64,000 bases of DNA, from positions 8,856 to 72,855 of the forward strand of contig CAKSFK010000005.1 of NCBI GenBank assembly GCA_934454655.1. The letters run 5' to 3'. The position numbers were made by a program, and so were the translations under genes. Shown one piece after another: positions 34,875-43,582 of this stretch. A model generated the notes under the pieces. That model was not told the DNA's origin. It ran no database searches and was given only the letters and a program-made list of their open reading frames with translations. The stretch comes from an uncultured Eubacteriales bacterium. GTDB lineage: Bacteria > Bacillota > Clostridia > Oscillospirales > Acutalibacteraceae. Positions within the stretch are counted from its first letter, which is position 1; every line of letters begins with the position of its first letter.

Positions 34875-37265
34875 CTATTTTCTGAGTTCCGCGCCCGCGC
34901 TTTCAAGATTTTTAATAATTGACGTGTTGACCGCGTCGATCTCCTTATCGGAAAGCGTTGCGTCGGCAGACCTTAGCCATACGCTGTAAGCCACGCTCTT
35001 TTTGCCCTCGGGTATCTGCGAGCCGGAATACACATCAAAAAGCTCCAGTCTTTCAAGCAGTCTGCCTGCACCCTTGGTTATTGCCTTTTCAAGCGCACCT
35101 ACGGGCAGATCCTTATCGCAGAGCATTGCAAAATCGCGCTCAACAGCGGGGAATTTCGGCAGCGGCTTGTAAACGGTTTTGCGCTTGTTTATGTTAAGCA
35201 GTACATCAAGCTTAATCTCCGCAACGTAAATGCGGCAGTCTATGCCGTACTCGGCGGCAACGGACGGGTGAACCTCGCCGAAAACGGCGGCAACGGTGTT
35301 ATTAGCCTTAACAAGCGCCTGTCTGCCGGGGTGGAGATAAGGCTCTGCACTTCTTTCATACTGCGTATGAGCGCCGCAAAGCTTCATTACACCCTCTATT
35401 ATACCCTTTAATGTAAAGAAATCCTCGTCCTTGCCGTAAATTCCCACCGACATTGTGGGTATCTCATCGGGCTGCTCGGTTAAGGGCAGCTGCTTTGCGA
35501 CAAACCGCTTTGAAATTTCGTAAAATCTGCCGTCGGTTATTTTGCGGTTAATGTTGGTTGACAGCACCGAAAGCATACTTGTTGTAAGCTGTGTACGCAT
35601 TGCGGAGTATTCGTCGCCGAGCGGATTTATAATTTTAATCTGTTTGCGGCGTTCGTCGTTTTCGTCTAACAGCAGGGTATCAATCGCGGAGGAGCTTATA
35701 AACGAATAGGTTGCAATTTCACGCGCTCCCGCGGCGGTCATAAAATCCTTTATTTTATCGCATTTTATGCGTTCGGGCAGTTTTTTTCCGCGTACCACGT
35801 CGCCGCGCATCGGCTTGCCTATAATGTGGCCGTAGCCGTAAATCCGCATAACCTCTTCCGCTAAATCGGCTCTTCCCTCAATGTCGTCACGAATAGACGG
35901 AACACGCACGGTAAGTTCTTTGCCGTTTGCGGTTGTGGGCAGGTGCAGACTGTTTAAAATGGAAATTATTTTTTCATCCGGCACATCAACGCCTATAAGC
36001 TCGGTTATTTTATCGGTTGTGACGTTTATAATTCTTTCCTCGGGAAGTCCGTTGTTAAGGTCAATCTCGCCGCTTATAATGTCGCCCGCATCAAGCTCGT
36101 AAATAAGCTGCAACGCACGTTCCATAGCGTAGGAAACATTCATAATATCAACGCCGCGCTCATATCTGCCGCTTGCCTCGGTGCGAATACCCAGCGCCCT
36201 GCCGGTGTGGCGGATGTTGTCACGGCGGAACTTTGCCGACTCCAAAAATAAATCCGTGGTGTCGTTTTCAATCTCGCTTTCCTTACCGCCCATTATGCCC
36301 GCAAGGCAGGAGGGCTTTTCGCCGTCCGCGATAACAAGCATATCGGGTGTTAATTTGTGAGCTGTGCCGTCAAGAGTGGTTATGGATTCGCCCTCTGCGG
36401 CATTGCGGACAATTATTTTGTGCGCGGCAATGTCATTGTAGTTAAAGGCGTGCATAGGCTGACCCGTTTCAAGCATTACAAAGTTTGTAATATCAACAAT
36501 ATTGTTTATAGGCCGCATACCTGAGGCAGTTATTGCTTTTTTCATCCACTCGGGCGACTCTTTTATCCGCAGATTTTTAACCACTCTGCCTATATAACGG
36601 GGGCAAAGTTCAAAATTGCGAACCTCAATGCTTATATAATCCGATATATTCTGTCCCGCGGTTTTGTATTCCGGCTTGGGTGCCTTAAATTCAGTGCCCA
36701 GCACCACCGAAATTTCCTTTGCAACGCCTAAGAAGCAGTTGCAATCGGGGCGGTTTGCGGTAATTTTAAAGTCGATTATATAATCGTTAAGCCCCAAAAC
36801 CTCGCGCATATCGGTACCGGGCTTCGGTTCACCCTTTAAAATGAGTATGCCGTTTACCTCCGCACCCTCGTAATCGGCTTCGGTAAGGCAAAGTTCGCCG
36901 CCCGAGCAAAGCATACCGTTTGACTCTTCGCCGCGCAGCTTGCCTGCAACAATGTGCGCGCCGTTCGGCAGATAGCTGTCATCAAGCGCGGCGGGAACAT
37001 AATCGCCCTCGTGAATATTCTGAGCACCCGTTACTATCTGAACAGGCGAGTCTTTCCCAATGTCCATTTGGCATATCTGCAAATGGTCGCTGTTTTCGTG
37101 CGGAGTTATTTTCAGAATTTTTGCGGCTACAACGTTTTTAATGTTTTCGCCCTGCTTTTCCATTTCCTCAATTTCAAAGCCCGCCATTACCATACGGTCG
37201 CAAAGCTCCTCAACCGGAACATTTATTTCAACATATCTTTTTAATGCTTCAAGTGATATTTTCAT
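34875..37265 (-). CDS. pheT: Phenylalanyl-tRNA synthetase beta subunit
   Basis: The protein has 796 residues, the full length for bacterial PheT. An EMAP-like tRNA-binding domain comes first (VAAKILKITPHENSDHLQICQ), then B3/4 (FLGVAKEISVVLG), B5 with the DNA-binding fold, the core domain, and the C-terminal ferredoxin-fold anticodon-binding domain (PKFPAVERDFAMLCDKDLPVG). It pairs with PheS to charge tRNA-Phe and carries the editing site. It lies 15 bases downstream of pheS under the same T-box. Confidence 0.97.
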   Translation of the reverse strand: MKISLEALKRYVEINVPVEELCDRMVMAGFEIEEMEKQGENIKNVVAAKILKITPHENSDHLQICQMDIGKDSPVQIVTGAQNIHEGDYVPAALDDSYLPNGAHIVAGKLRGEESNGMLCSGGELCLTEADYEGAEVNGILILKGEPKPGTDMREVLGLNDYIIDFKITANRPDCNCFLGVAKEISVVLGTEFKAPKPEYKTAGQNISDYISIEVRNFELCPRYIGRVVKNLRIKESPEWMKKAITASGMRPINNIVDITNFVMLETGQPMHAFNYNDIAAHKIIVRNAAEGESITTLDGTAHKLTPDMLVIADGEKPSCLAGIMGGKESEIENDTTDLFLESAKFRRDNIRHTGRALGIRTEASGRYERGVDIMNVSYAMERALQLIYELDAGDIISGEIDLNNGLPEERIINVTTDKITELIGVDVPDEKIISILNSLHLPTTANGKELTVRVPSIRDDIEGRADLAEEVMRIYGYGHIIGKPMRGDVVRGKKLPERIKCDKIKDFMTAAGAREIATYSFISSSAIDTLLLDENDERRKQIKIINPLGDEYSAMRTQLTTSMLSVLSTNINRKITDGRFYEISKRFVAKQLPLTEQPDEIPTMSVGIYGKDEDFFTLKGIIEGVMKLCGAHTQYERSAEPYLHPGRQALVKANNTVAAVFGEVHPSVAAEYGIDCRIYVAEIKLDVLLNINKRKTVYKPLPKFPAVERDFAMLCDKDLPVGALEKAITKGAGRLLERLELFDVYSGSQIPEGKKSVAYSVWLRSADATLSDKEIDAVNTSIIKNLESAGAELRK

Positions 37266-37280
37266 TTTGTGTTTCCCCCT

Positions 37281-38300
37281 TTAAAACTGCTCCAAGAAGC
37301 GCTTGTCGTTCTCAAACAGCAGTCGAATGTCGCTTATCTTATAGCGTGTTGTGGTAATTCGGTCAATGCCTATACCGAACGCAAAGCCGGTGTAAACGTC
37401 GGGGTCTATTCCGCAGGAGCGCAGAACATTCGGGTGAACCATACCCGCGCCCAGAATTTCAATCCAGCCCGCGCCCTTGCAAACACGGCAACCCTTACCG
37501 CCGCACTCACTGCACGAAACGTCCACCTCAACGCTGGGTTCCGTGAACGGGAAGAATGAGGGGCGGAAACGCACCTTTGTATCCTTGCCGTAAATTTCTC
37601 TCGCAAACTGTTCAAGCACGCCCTTAAGGTCGCACATTGTAATGCCCTTATCAACCACAAGACCCTCAAGCTGGTGGAAAACGGGAGAGTGGGTGGCGTC
37701 AACCTCGTCGGCACGGTATACTCTGCCGGGGCATATAACGCGTATGGGCGGTTTTCTGGTTTCCATTGTCCTTATCTGCGCGGCGGAGGTTTGTGTACGC
37801 AAAAGCAGATTTTCGCCTAAATAGAATGTGTCCTGCATATCGCGCGCGGGGTGGTCAGCCGGAACGTTTAAACATTCAAAATTATAATGGTCGGTTTCAA
37901 CCTCGGGTCCGTCAACCACGTCAAATCCCATAGACTGGAAAATGTCTATCATATCGTTAACAACGTGATTAAGCGGGTGTATGCCGCCTGTTTTAACCTC
38001 TTTCGGCGGCATGGTAATATCTATTGTTTCGGCTTTAAGCTTTGCCTCGGTGGCTTTTTGTTTCATCTCGGCTTTTTTCTCGGTTATAAGCGCCTCAAGC
38101 TTCTGCTTAGCCTCGTTAACAAGCTGACCCATGGCAGGGCGTTCCTCGGGGGAAACAGAGCCCATTTGCTTAAGCATAGCCGTAAGCTCGCCCTTCTTGC
38201 CTAAGTATTTAACCCTTAATTCCTCAATTTCGTTTTCGCTTGCGGTTTTCTCAATGGCAGCTTTTGCCGCCGCTCTTATTGCTTCAATTTTTTCCTTCAT
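37281..38300 (-). CDS. pheS: Phenylalanyl-tRNA synthetase alpha subunit
   Basis: The protein has 339 residues from the ATG at 38300, which follows GGAGG; a longer frame runs back through the T-box and is not translated. It has an N-terminal coiled coil (residues 1-85), then the class II catalytic core: GGIHPLNHVVNDMIDIFQSM (motif 1), LLRTQTSAAQIRTM and CPGRVYRADEVDATHSPVFHQ (motif 2), and FAFGIGIDRI (motif 3). A Cys-rich insertion CSECGGKGCRVCKG near residue 265 looks able to bind zinc. Confidence 0.97.
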   Translation of the reverse strand: MKEKIEAIRAAAKAAIEKTASENEIEELRVKYLGKKGELTAMLKQMGSVSPEERPAMGQLVNEAKQKLEALITEKKAEMKQKATEAKLKAETIDITMPPKEVKTGGIHPLNHVVNDMIDIFQSMGFDVVDGPEVETDHYNFECLNVPADHPARDMQDTFYLGENLLLRTQTSAAQIRTMETRKPPIRVICPGRVYRADEVDATHSPVFHQLEGLVVDKGITMCDLKGVLEQFAREIYGKDTKVRFRPSFFPFTEPSVEVDVSCSECGGKGCRVCKGAGWIEILGAGMVHPNVLRSCGIDPDVYTGFAFGIGIDRITTTRYKISDIRLLFENDKRFLEQF

Positions 38301-38570
38301 TGTTTTTCCTCCACATAAAAAAATAAACTCCGCCCTGTAAAAAACAGGACGAAGCACAACAACTCTCCGCGGTACCACCCGTAATTTTCGCTCCGAGAGC
38401 AAACACTCTTTAGAACCTGTAACGGTGTTCATCCGTCGCCGCCTACTGCATTTTTCAGCCGCGCTGCTCAAAAGGGAACTTCAAAAAATCCGTACCTGCC
38501 CTTGCTTACAGCCGCGGCAAAGGCTCTCTTAAGGCGGCAATCTTCCTACTTTCCTTTATCATCACATTTT
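38301..38570 (-). ncRNA. T-box leader of pheST
   Basis: On the minus strand the invariant T-box core GGGTGGTACCGCG is at 38380-38368. It is followed by a terminator stem (CGTCCTG and CAGGGCG around a T-rich loop) and a T run (about 38356-38319), then the pheS ribosome binding site. Upstream is the long Stem I region, beginning AGGAAAGTAGGAAG. A UUC codon for Phe occurs at about 38480 (GAAGTTCCC) and is the probable specifier. Uncharged tRNA-Phe would bind and let transcription continue. Confidence 0.93.
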
Positions 38571-38575
38571 AATAC

Positions 38576-38604
38576 ATCTTAACACTGTGTGCGAAAAATG
38601 TCAA
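38576..38604 (-). promoter_or_regulatory. Promoter of the T-box-pheST transcript
   Basis: On the minus strand TTGACA (38604-38599) and TAAGAT (38581-38576) are spaced by 17 bases just upstream of the T-box leader. Confidence 0.8.
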
Positions 38605-38623
38605 GCCTTTTTACCGTTTTAAC

Positions 38624-38650
38624 AAAAAAGCCACCCACTGGGGTGGCTTA
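38624..38650 (-). terminator. Terminator of the secreted-protein gene
   Basis: AAGCCACCC and GGGTGGCTT pair around a four-base loop and are followed on the minus strand by TTTTTTGTT. It lies five bases beyond the stop codon of the gene at 38656. Confidence 0.88.
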
Positions 38651-38655
38651 AGCCG

Positions 38656-39240
38656 TTAAATAAAAGATTTTGAAATTTCGGATGAAATAATATTGAACCC
38701 GAATGCCGACGACGTGTTTCTTACAAAAAGCGTTGTAACCTCAACCGTTTCATCATCCGAGTCGTGCGAGGTAACCGACGCCTGTGTTACCGCGGTATAG
38801 CTGCCGTCCTCATTTTTCGTCAGTGATATAACGCGGTGGGTATATTTTGTAATGCCGTGCGGAATCACGTAAAAAAGACCGTCGCTCTTCGGGTAACTGC
38901 GGTTTATGTCGGAAAAATCCTCAATCTTAACACCATACATATTGTAAACAAATCCCGCAACCGCTGTTTCCTTAAGAAACGAGCTGTCATTTCCGCCTTG
39001 TGCCGACACAATTGAGTCGGCAGCACAGTTTGCAAGCTTTTCGGCGCTTTCAAGGTCGTCGCCGTATGCCAGGTTGTGGTTGAGCATATTTAAAAATCTT
39101 GATTTTAAAACCTCATCGGCGTTTGCAGCAATGTTTTTTTCGGCAGGCGCAGCCGAACCCGAAGGACTGACCGCAAACACGGAGAAGGACATAAGAAACA
39201 TAAATGCAACCAGCGTGCAGACAAATATTTTCTTTTTCAT
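38656..39240 (-). CDS. Secreted hypothetical protein
   Basis: The protein has 194 residues with a clear signal peptide (residues 1-23, cleaved near VFAVSP). The mature part is acidic, has one Cys (LANCAADS) and ends in a beta-rich region (TAVTQASVTSHDSDDETVEV). I recognise no domain. It has its own promoter and terminator and follows GGAGGCGGT, so it is a deliberately expressed exported protein of unknown role. Confidence 0.7.
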   Translation of the reverse strand: MKKKIFVCTLVAFMFLMSFSVFAVSPSGSAAPAEKNIAANADEVLKSRFLNMLNHNLAYGDDLESAEKLANCAADSIVSAQGGNDSSFLKETAVAGFVYNMYGVKIEDFSDINRSYPKSDGLFYVIPHGITKYTHRVISLTKNEDGSYTAVTQASVTSHDSDDETVEVTTLFVRNTSSAFGFNIISSEISKSFI

Positions 39241-39278
39241 GGTATAACCGCCTCCGTATCCTTTACCTTACGGTTAAT

Positions 39279-39307
39279 ATTATATACTCTTCTTTTTAAA
39301 ATCGCAA
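39279..39307 (-). promoter_or_regulatory. Promoter of the secreted-protein gene
   Basis: On the minus strand TTGCGA (39307-39302) and TATAAT (39284-39279) are separated by 17 bases. The rest of the spacer up to the EF-G-like gene is A/T-rich. It carries that gene's promoter: TTGTGT near 39451 and TATAAT near 39474, with 17 bases between. Confidence 0.65.
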
Positions 39308-39540
39308 AAACAATACGGTTACAAATAGTTTCAAATCTGTAACATTAGCGCCCCTTGTCCGACTTAACGCTTTTTAACTCGACAAAAATAACCTATTTTT
39401 TCTCCGTTATGACATTTAGATATTTTTGTTTTAGAAATTTAAAAAATATTGTTGTGTTTGCCGTATAAATATGCTATAATAATTTTAATATAAAATTGAA
39501 GTTGCGCGGGAGCGCAATTATTTAAAAGGAGTGCTTTGTT

Positions 39541-41574
39541 TTGAAACATTATCCCGGTAATCTGATAAAAAATATTGCCCTTTTGGGTCACGGCGGTTCG
39601 GGCAAAACGACCCTTGCGGACGCAATACTTTATTACTTCGGCGCCGCCGAGCGCATCGGCAAAATTGCGGACGGCACAACCGTAATGGATTTTGATCCCG
39701 AGGAAAAGAAGAGAAAGACATCTGTTTCAACCGCCGTGTATTCACTTGAGGCAGGGGATAAAAAGCTTAATTTGATTGACGCTCCCGGTTTGTTTGATTA
39801 TGCCGGCGGAGTGTTTGAGGCGCTTGCCGCGGCGGACAGTGCGGTTATTGCGATTTCCGGCAAATCGGGACTTACCTCCGGCGCAAAGCAGTGTTTTATG
39901 CGTGCGCGCGCACAGAAAAAGCCCGTTTCGTTTTTTATCGGCAAGCTTGATTCTTCACACGCCCATTTTTACAGAGTAATATCGTCCCTTGTGGGTAATT
40001 ACGGCGCTGTTATATGCCCCGTTGTCGTGCCGTATCTTGAAAATGATGAGGTTAAGTGTTACATAAATCTTATAGAAAACAAGGCATATTCTTATGATGG
40101 AATAAACGGCAAGGAATTCCGTATGCCGGTAAGCCGCGAGGCGGACGATATGCGAAGTATGCTGCTCGAGGCGGTTGCCACAACGGACGAAGCGCTTATG
40201 GAAAAATATTTTGCGGGGGAAGAGTTTACGCCTGACGAAATAATAACCGGACTTAAAAAAGGCGTGCGGTCCGGGGATATATGCCCTGTGTTCTGCGGCG
40301 TTCAGCAAACCGGAGCCGCGGTTCCGCTGTTTGTAAAGGAATTGCTTGAAATAATGCCGTCGGCGTCCGATTGCGGATATACGCTCGGCGACGGTACGGA
40401 AAAGAAATTTGAAGAGGGCGGCGAAAACGCACTGTTTGTGTTTAAAACAATTGCCGACCCGTTTGTCGGCAAGCTTTCTTATTTTAAAGTTCTCTCGGGA
40501 GAAATAAAAAATGACTCAAGACTGATAAACAGCCGCACGGGAAATGCTGAACGGCTTTCAAAAATAATGTGGCTGAAGGGCGGCAAACAAGAGGACGCCG
40601 ATGTTATATCCGCGGGAGATATAGGCTCGGTTTCAAAGCTGGGTGATGTGCTTACAGGCGATACGCTTTCGGCTTCGGGCAATATTTCCGCCGAACCGAT
40701 AAGCTTCCCGCAGCCCTGCATTTCGGTTGCGGTGTATCCGAAGGCTAAGGGGGATGAGGAAAAAATCGCAAACGCATTCAGCCGCATTGCCGAGGAAGAC
40801 CCGACCATTGAGGTACATACCGATAACGAAACGCACGAAATGATACTTTCGGCTCTCGGCGAGCAGCATATTGATGTTGTTGTTTCTCGTCTTAAATCCA
40901 AATTCGGGGCAGATGTTGAACTTAAAAAACCGAAAATTGCCTACCGTGAAACCATAAGAAAACCCGTTAAGGTTCAGGGAAGGCATAAAAAGCAATCGGG
41001 CGGACACGGACAGTTCGGCGATGTTTGGATTGAGTTTGAACCCTGCGAGGGCGATGAGCTTGTATTTGAGGAAAAGGTGTTCGGCGGAGCAGTGCCTAAA
41101 AATTTCTTCCCCGCGGTTGAAAAAGGCTTAAGAGAAAGCACCTTAAAGGGCGTTCTTGCGGGCTACCCAATGGTGGGAATAAAAGCAACGCTTGTTGACG
41201 GCTCTTACCACCCTGTCGATTCCTCGGAAATGGCATTTAAAACCGCCGCTTCCATCGCGTTCAGAGAGGGAATACCGCAGGCGTCGCCTGTTTTGCTTGA
41301 ACCCATCGGGACACTGCGCGTCACGGTGCCGGACGAAATGCTCGGCGATGTTATAGGCGATATAAATAAGCGTCGCGGCAGAATAATAGGTATGAATCCG
41401 GCGGAAAACAAAATGCAGGAAATCGTGGGCGAGGTTCCCATGGCGGAGATGTCCGATTTTTCAACCTCAATGCGTTCGATTACACAGGGAACGGCAACGT
41501 TCACGCTTGAGTTTGAACGGTATGAGGAGGTTCCGCCCGCAATTTCGCAAAAGATTATTGACAGTGCGAAATAA
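39541..41574 (+). CDS. EF-G-like translational GTPase paralog
   Basis: The protein has 677 residues and a TTG start nine bases after AAAGGAG. It has the full domain order of elongation factor G, ending with domain IV (GQFGDVWIEFEPCEGDELVF) and domain V (GDVIGDINKRRGRIIGMNP). The GTPase motifs deviate. The P-loop is GHGGSGKTT rather than AHIDAGKTT. G3 is DAPGLFDY, so the catalytic His of DTPGHVD is a Leu. G4 is GKLD rather than NKMD. It is therefore not the main EF-G but one of the clostridial EF-G-like paralogs. It is monocistronic with its own promoter. Confidence 0.88.
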   Translation: MKHYPGNLIKNIALLGHGGSGKTTLADAILYYFGAAERIGKIADGTTVMDFDPEEKKRKTSVSTAVYSLEAGDKKLNLIDAPGLFDYAGGVFEALAAADSAVIAISGKSGLTSGAKQCFMRARAQKKPVSFFIGKLDSSHAHFYRVISSLVGNYGAVICPVVVPYLENDEVKCYINLIENKAYSYDGINGKEFRMPVSREADDMRSMLLEAVATTDEALMEKYFAGEEFTPDEIITGLKKGVRSGDICPVFCGVQQTGAAVPLFVKELLEIMPSASDCGYTLGDGTEKKFEEGGENALFVFKTIADPFVGKLSYFKVLSGEIKNDSRLINSRTGNAERLSKIMWLKGGKQEDADVISAGDIGSVSKLGDVLTGDTLSASGNISAEPISFPQPCISVAVYPKAKGDEEKIANAFSRIAEEDPTIEVHTDNETHEMILSALGEQHIDVVVSRLKSKFGADVELKKPKIAYRETIRKPVKVQGRHKKQSGGHGQFGDVWIEFEPCEGDELVFEEKVFGGAVPKNFFPAVEKGLRESTLKGVLAGYPMVGIKATLVDGSYHPVDSSEMAFKTAASIAFREGIPQASPVLLEPIGTLRVTVPDEMLGDVIGDINKRRGRIIGMNPAENKMQEIVGEVPMAEMSDFSTSMRSITQGTATFTLEFERYEEVPPAISQKIIDSAK

Positions 41575-41590
41575 GCCGACCGCCGCACGG

Positions 41591-41619
41591 TTGACAAGAA
41601 CCGATTTCAATGGTAAAAT
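41591..41619 (+). promoter_or_regulatory. Promoter of the cohesin-domain surface protein gene
   Basis: TTGACA (41591-41596) and TAAAAT (41614-41619) lie 17 bases apart, 38 bases before the start codon. Confidence 0.78.
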
Positions 41620-41657
41620 AACAGTGTTGATTTTGTTGAATGTTTCGGAGAACCGGT

Positions 41658-42683
41658 ATGAAAAAAATTTTTAGGCGAGCTATATGTGTTTTGTGCGCCG
41701 TCACGGCAATGCTGTCGTCGTTTGCGGTTTCGGCTGAGGTAAAGGCGGGAACTATAAGAATTGACACGGTGTCCGCCCTTAACGGTGACTCTGTTATAGT
41801 GCGGCTGGTTACGGAAAACAATCCGGGAATTATGGCAATGACGATATCCATAACCTATGACAGCTCCGCGCTCCGGTATGAAAAATATTATCAGGGCTAT
41901 TTGTGGGATTACACGGTAGCCGACCACCCGGAACAAAATTTGATACGCTTTGTAAACTGCGAAAGCTGGAATAGGCGCGATAATTCAACGATGATAAGCT
42001 TGCAGTTTAAGGTAAAGGACGACGCGTCCTTTGGATTTTACCCGATATCAATAGATTATAAGGCGGGCGATTTCTGCAACTGGAAACTCGAAAGAATTAT
42101 GCCGGAAATCGTTTCCGGCGGAATAGACGTTGCATTTAACGGCAAAAACTGTAAGCACAAAAAATACGGTGAGTGGAAAATTGCGGCTGAACCCGGCTGT
42201 ACGGAAGCCGGCGCAAAGCAGAGAGTATGCGAAAAATGCGGTCACGTTGATATTGCAAAGATTCCCGCGGCAGGTCACAGATTTGAGGATAACTGGACGG
42301 TTGACCGACAGGCGACAAAGGACAGCGACGGAATTATGTCGCGTCACTGCAAGGGCTGCAAGGAAACAACGGATGTTCTTACCTTTTCCCTTGATCAGGC
42401 GTCGGAGGGGGAATTTTCAAACGAACCGAACGCCACGGTCAAACCGTCGGATATTACCGATAAACTTGTAAAGGAACAGATTCCCGAGGAAGAGCGGAAC
42501 GGTGATACCGCACAGCCGAACAGTTCCGACGGCTCGCAGTCGGCAGGCGGAAACAGCGTTTTATCCGAAATAAAGGAAAAACGCGGCGCACTTTCTAAAA
42601 TTTTAGAGCTGTTACCCGTAGAGAAACTTAAAATACCGTTTGTTTTCAGCTGTCTTATGCTGTTAAGACTGGTGTTTATTTAA
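41658..42683 (+). CDS. Secreted cohesin-domain protein with Cys-rich module and C-terminal hydrophobic tail
   Basis: The protein has 341 residues from ATG 41658 after CGGAGA. A signal peptide (1-25) precedes a cohesin-type beta-sandwich at about 28-150 (VRLVTENNPGIMAMTISITY, MISLQFKVKDDASFGFYPIS). Next is a Cys/His-rich module of about 80 residues (CKHKKYGEWKIAAEPGCTEA; RVCEKCGHVD; RHCKGCKE), then an acidic Ser-rich linker and a short hydrophobic C-terminus that could anchor it. Cohesins bind dockerins in cellulosomes. A dockerin protein is encoded at 57548-59284 in this same window, but binding between them is only a possibility. Confidence 0.78.
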   Translation: MKKIFRRAICVLCAVTAMLSSFAVSAEVKAGTIRIDTVSALNGDSVIVRLVTENNPGIMAMTISITYDSSALRYEKYYQGYLWDYTVADHPEQNLIRFVNCESWNRRDNSTMISLQFKVKDDASFGFYPISIDYKAGDFCNWKLERIMPEIVSGGIDVAFNGKNCKHKKYGEWKIAAEPGCTEAGAKQRVCEKCGHVDIAKIPAAGHRFEDNWTVDRQATKDSDGIMSRHCKGCKETTDVLTFSLDQASEGEFSNEPNATVKPSDITDKLVKEQIPEEERNGDTAQPNSSDGSQSAGGNSVLSEIKEKRGALSKILELLPVEKLKIPFVFSCLMLLRLVFI

Positions 42684-42691
42684 AAATGTAT

Positions 42692-42728
42692 GTTTTCGGT
42701 CGGCAGCAAAACGCTGCCGACCGAAAAC
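42692..42728. other. Perfect 16-bp hairpin between the cohesin and phosphatidyltransferase genes
   Basis: GTTTTCGGTCGGCAGC (42692-42707) is exactly complementary to GCTGCCGACCGAAAAC (42713-42728) around an AAAAC loop. No T run follows on either strand. It may terminate transcription inefficiently, protect RNA ends, or act on translation of the next gene, whose start is 25 bases away. Confidence 0.7.
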
Positions 42729-42752
42729 CGTGCAGTACCAAGGATGTTTAAT

Positions 42753-43334
42753 GTGAACGAAAAGGTGAAAAACAAAACCGCAAAACTGAAATTCAGCGCA
42801 AATTATATCACCGCCGCAAGGATTGTCGGTACGGCGGCGCTGTTGTTTTTGCCGGTGCTTAAATTTCCGTTTTATGTTTTATATGCCTTGATCGGCATAA
42901 CGGACGTGCTGGACGGGTGGTACGCACGCAGGACGGGAACCGCAAGTGAATTCGGCGCAAGGCTGGATTCGGTTTCGGATATTCTGTTTTACGGCGTTAT
43001 GCTTTTAAAGCTGTTCCCGATTCTGCTTGAAACGCTCCCGGTCGGCTTATGGCTTACGGCGGCAGCCGCGGTGCTGCTTCGCGTACTGTCGTATGTTACC
43101 GCAATGCTTAAATTCCGCAAATTCGCCTCGGTTCATACATACCTTAACAAGCTTACTGGGTTTACGGTATTTTTAATCCCGTTTATAATAAAAACGGAAT
43201 TTGCATCTGTGTGGTGTACCGCCGTATGCTCGGTGGCTGTTGCCGCCGCCGCGGAGGAGCTTGCAATACATATCGCAAGCAAGAAATACATCACAAATGT
43301 AAAAACCGTTTTATCTTTGTCAGAACTGCACTGA
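42753..43334 (+). CDS. CDP-alcohol phosphatidyltransferase
   Basis: The protein has 193 residues from GTG 42753, eight bases after AAGGA; an in-frame ATG at 42744 lacks a spaced binding site, and ATG 42690 sits before a perfect hairpin. The family signature DG-x2-AR-x8-G-x3-D-x3-D is complete in DVLDGWYARRTGTASEFG, then ARLDSVSD. There are about five transmembrane helices. The enzyme moves a phosphatidyl group from CDP-diacylglycerol to an alcohol (glycerol-3-phosphate, inositol or similar). It is more divergent than a housekeeping PgsA, so the acceptor is open. Confidence 0.85.
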   Translation: MNEKVKNKTAKLKFSANYITAARIVGTAALLFLPVLKFPFYVLYALIGITDVLDGWYARRTGTASEFGARLDSVSDILFYGVMLLKLFPILLETLPVGLWLTAAAAVLLRVLSYVTAMLKFRKFASVHTYLNKLTGFTVFLIPFIIKTEFASVWCTAVCSVAVAAAAEELAIHIASKKYITNVKTVLSLSELH

Positions 43335-43354
43335 CATTATTTACTTTTGTCACT

Positions 43355-43386
43355 TCACGTCCGCTATTCAATTATGAAACGCGGGC
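43355..43386. repeat. 32-bp direct repeat, outer copy (matches 43726-43757 with one mismatch)
   Basis: These bases match the last codons of the glycosyltransferase gene at 43726-43757 except for one base (an A for a T at the 12th position, which turns a Lys codon of the gene into a stop on the minus strand). They look like the displaced original 3' end of that gene, i.e. a duplicated target or attachment site. Confidence 0.85.
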
Positions 43387-43420
43387 ATCAGATTGTTGAC
43401 AAACCCTGGTTTAACTTTAT

Positions 43421-43447
43421 TGCGGCGTTCACGCCGCATTTTGTTTT
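43421..43447 (+). terminator. Terminator after the phosphatidyltransferase gene
   Basis: TGCGGCG and CGCCGCA pair around TTCA and are followed by TTTTGTTTTT. It lies inside the repeat-bounded unit. Confidence 0.8.
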
Positions 43448-43485
43448 TCCGCTGACACGTGCGGCGGAAAAACACCTTATAAGCG

Positions 43486-43510
43486 AAAAACCGCTAAATA
43501 AGCGGTTTTT
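43486..43510 (+). terminator. Second terminator-like hairpin inside the repeat-bounded unit
   Basis: AAAAACCGCT and AGCGGTTTTT form a ten-base-pair stem around five bases, ending in a T run. It is symmetric and could work on both strands. Confidence 0.7.
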
Positions 43511-43582
43511 CAAGGGTACAGGGGTGGTATTGGCGGAGCTTAACAATCGACTGCCGCCGGTGGCGGGAAAAAGGAGATTGTT

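Noticed and set aside
38301..38471. An extended N-terminus for PheS beginning at 38471
   Set aside because: It would translate the T-box leader and terminator. The ATG at 38300 has a GGAGG site and matches the family start.
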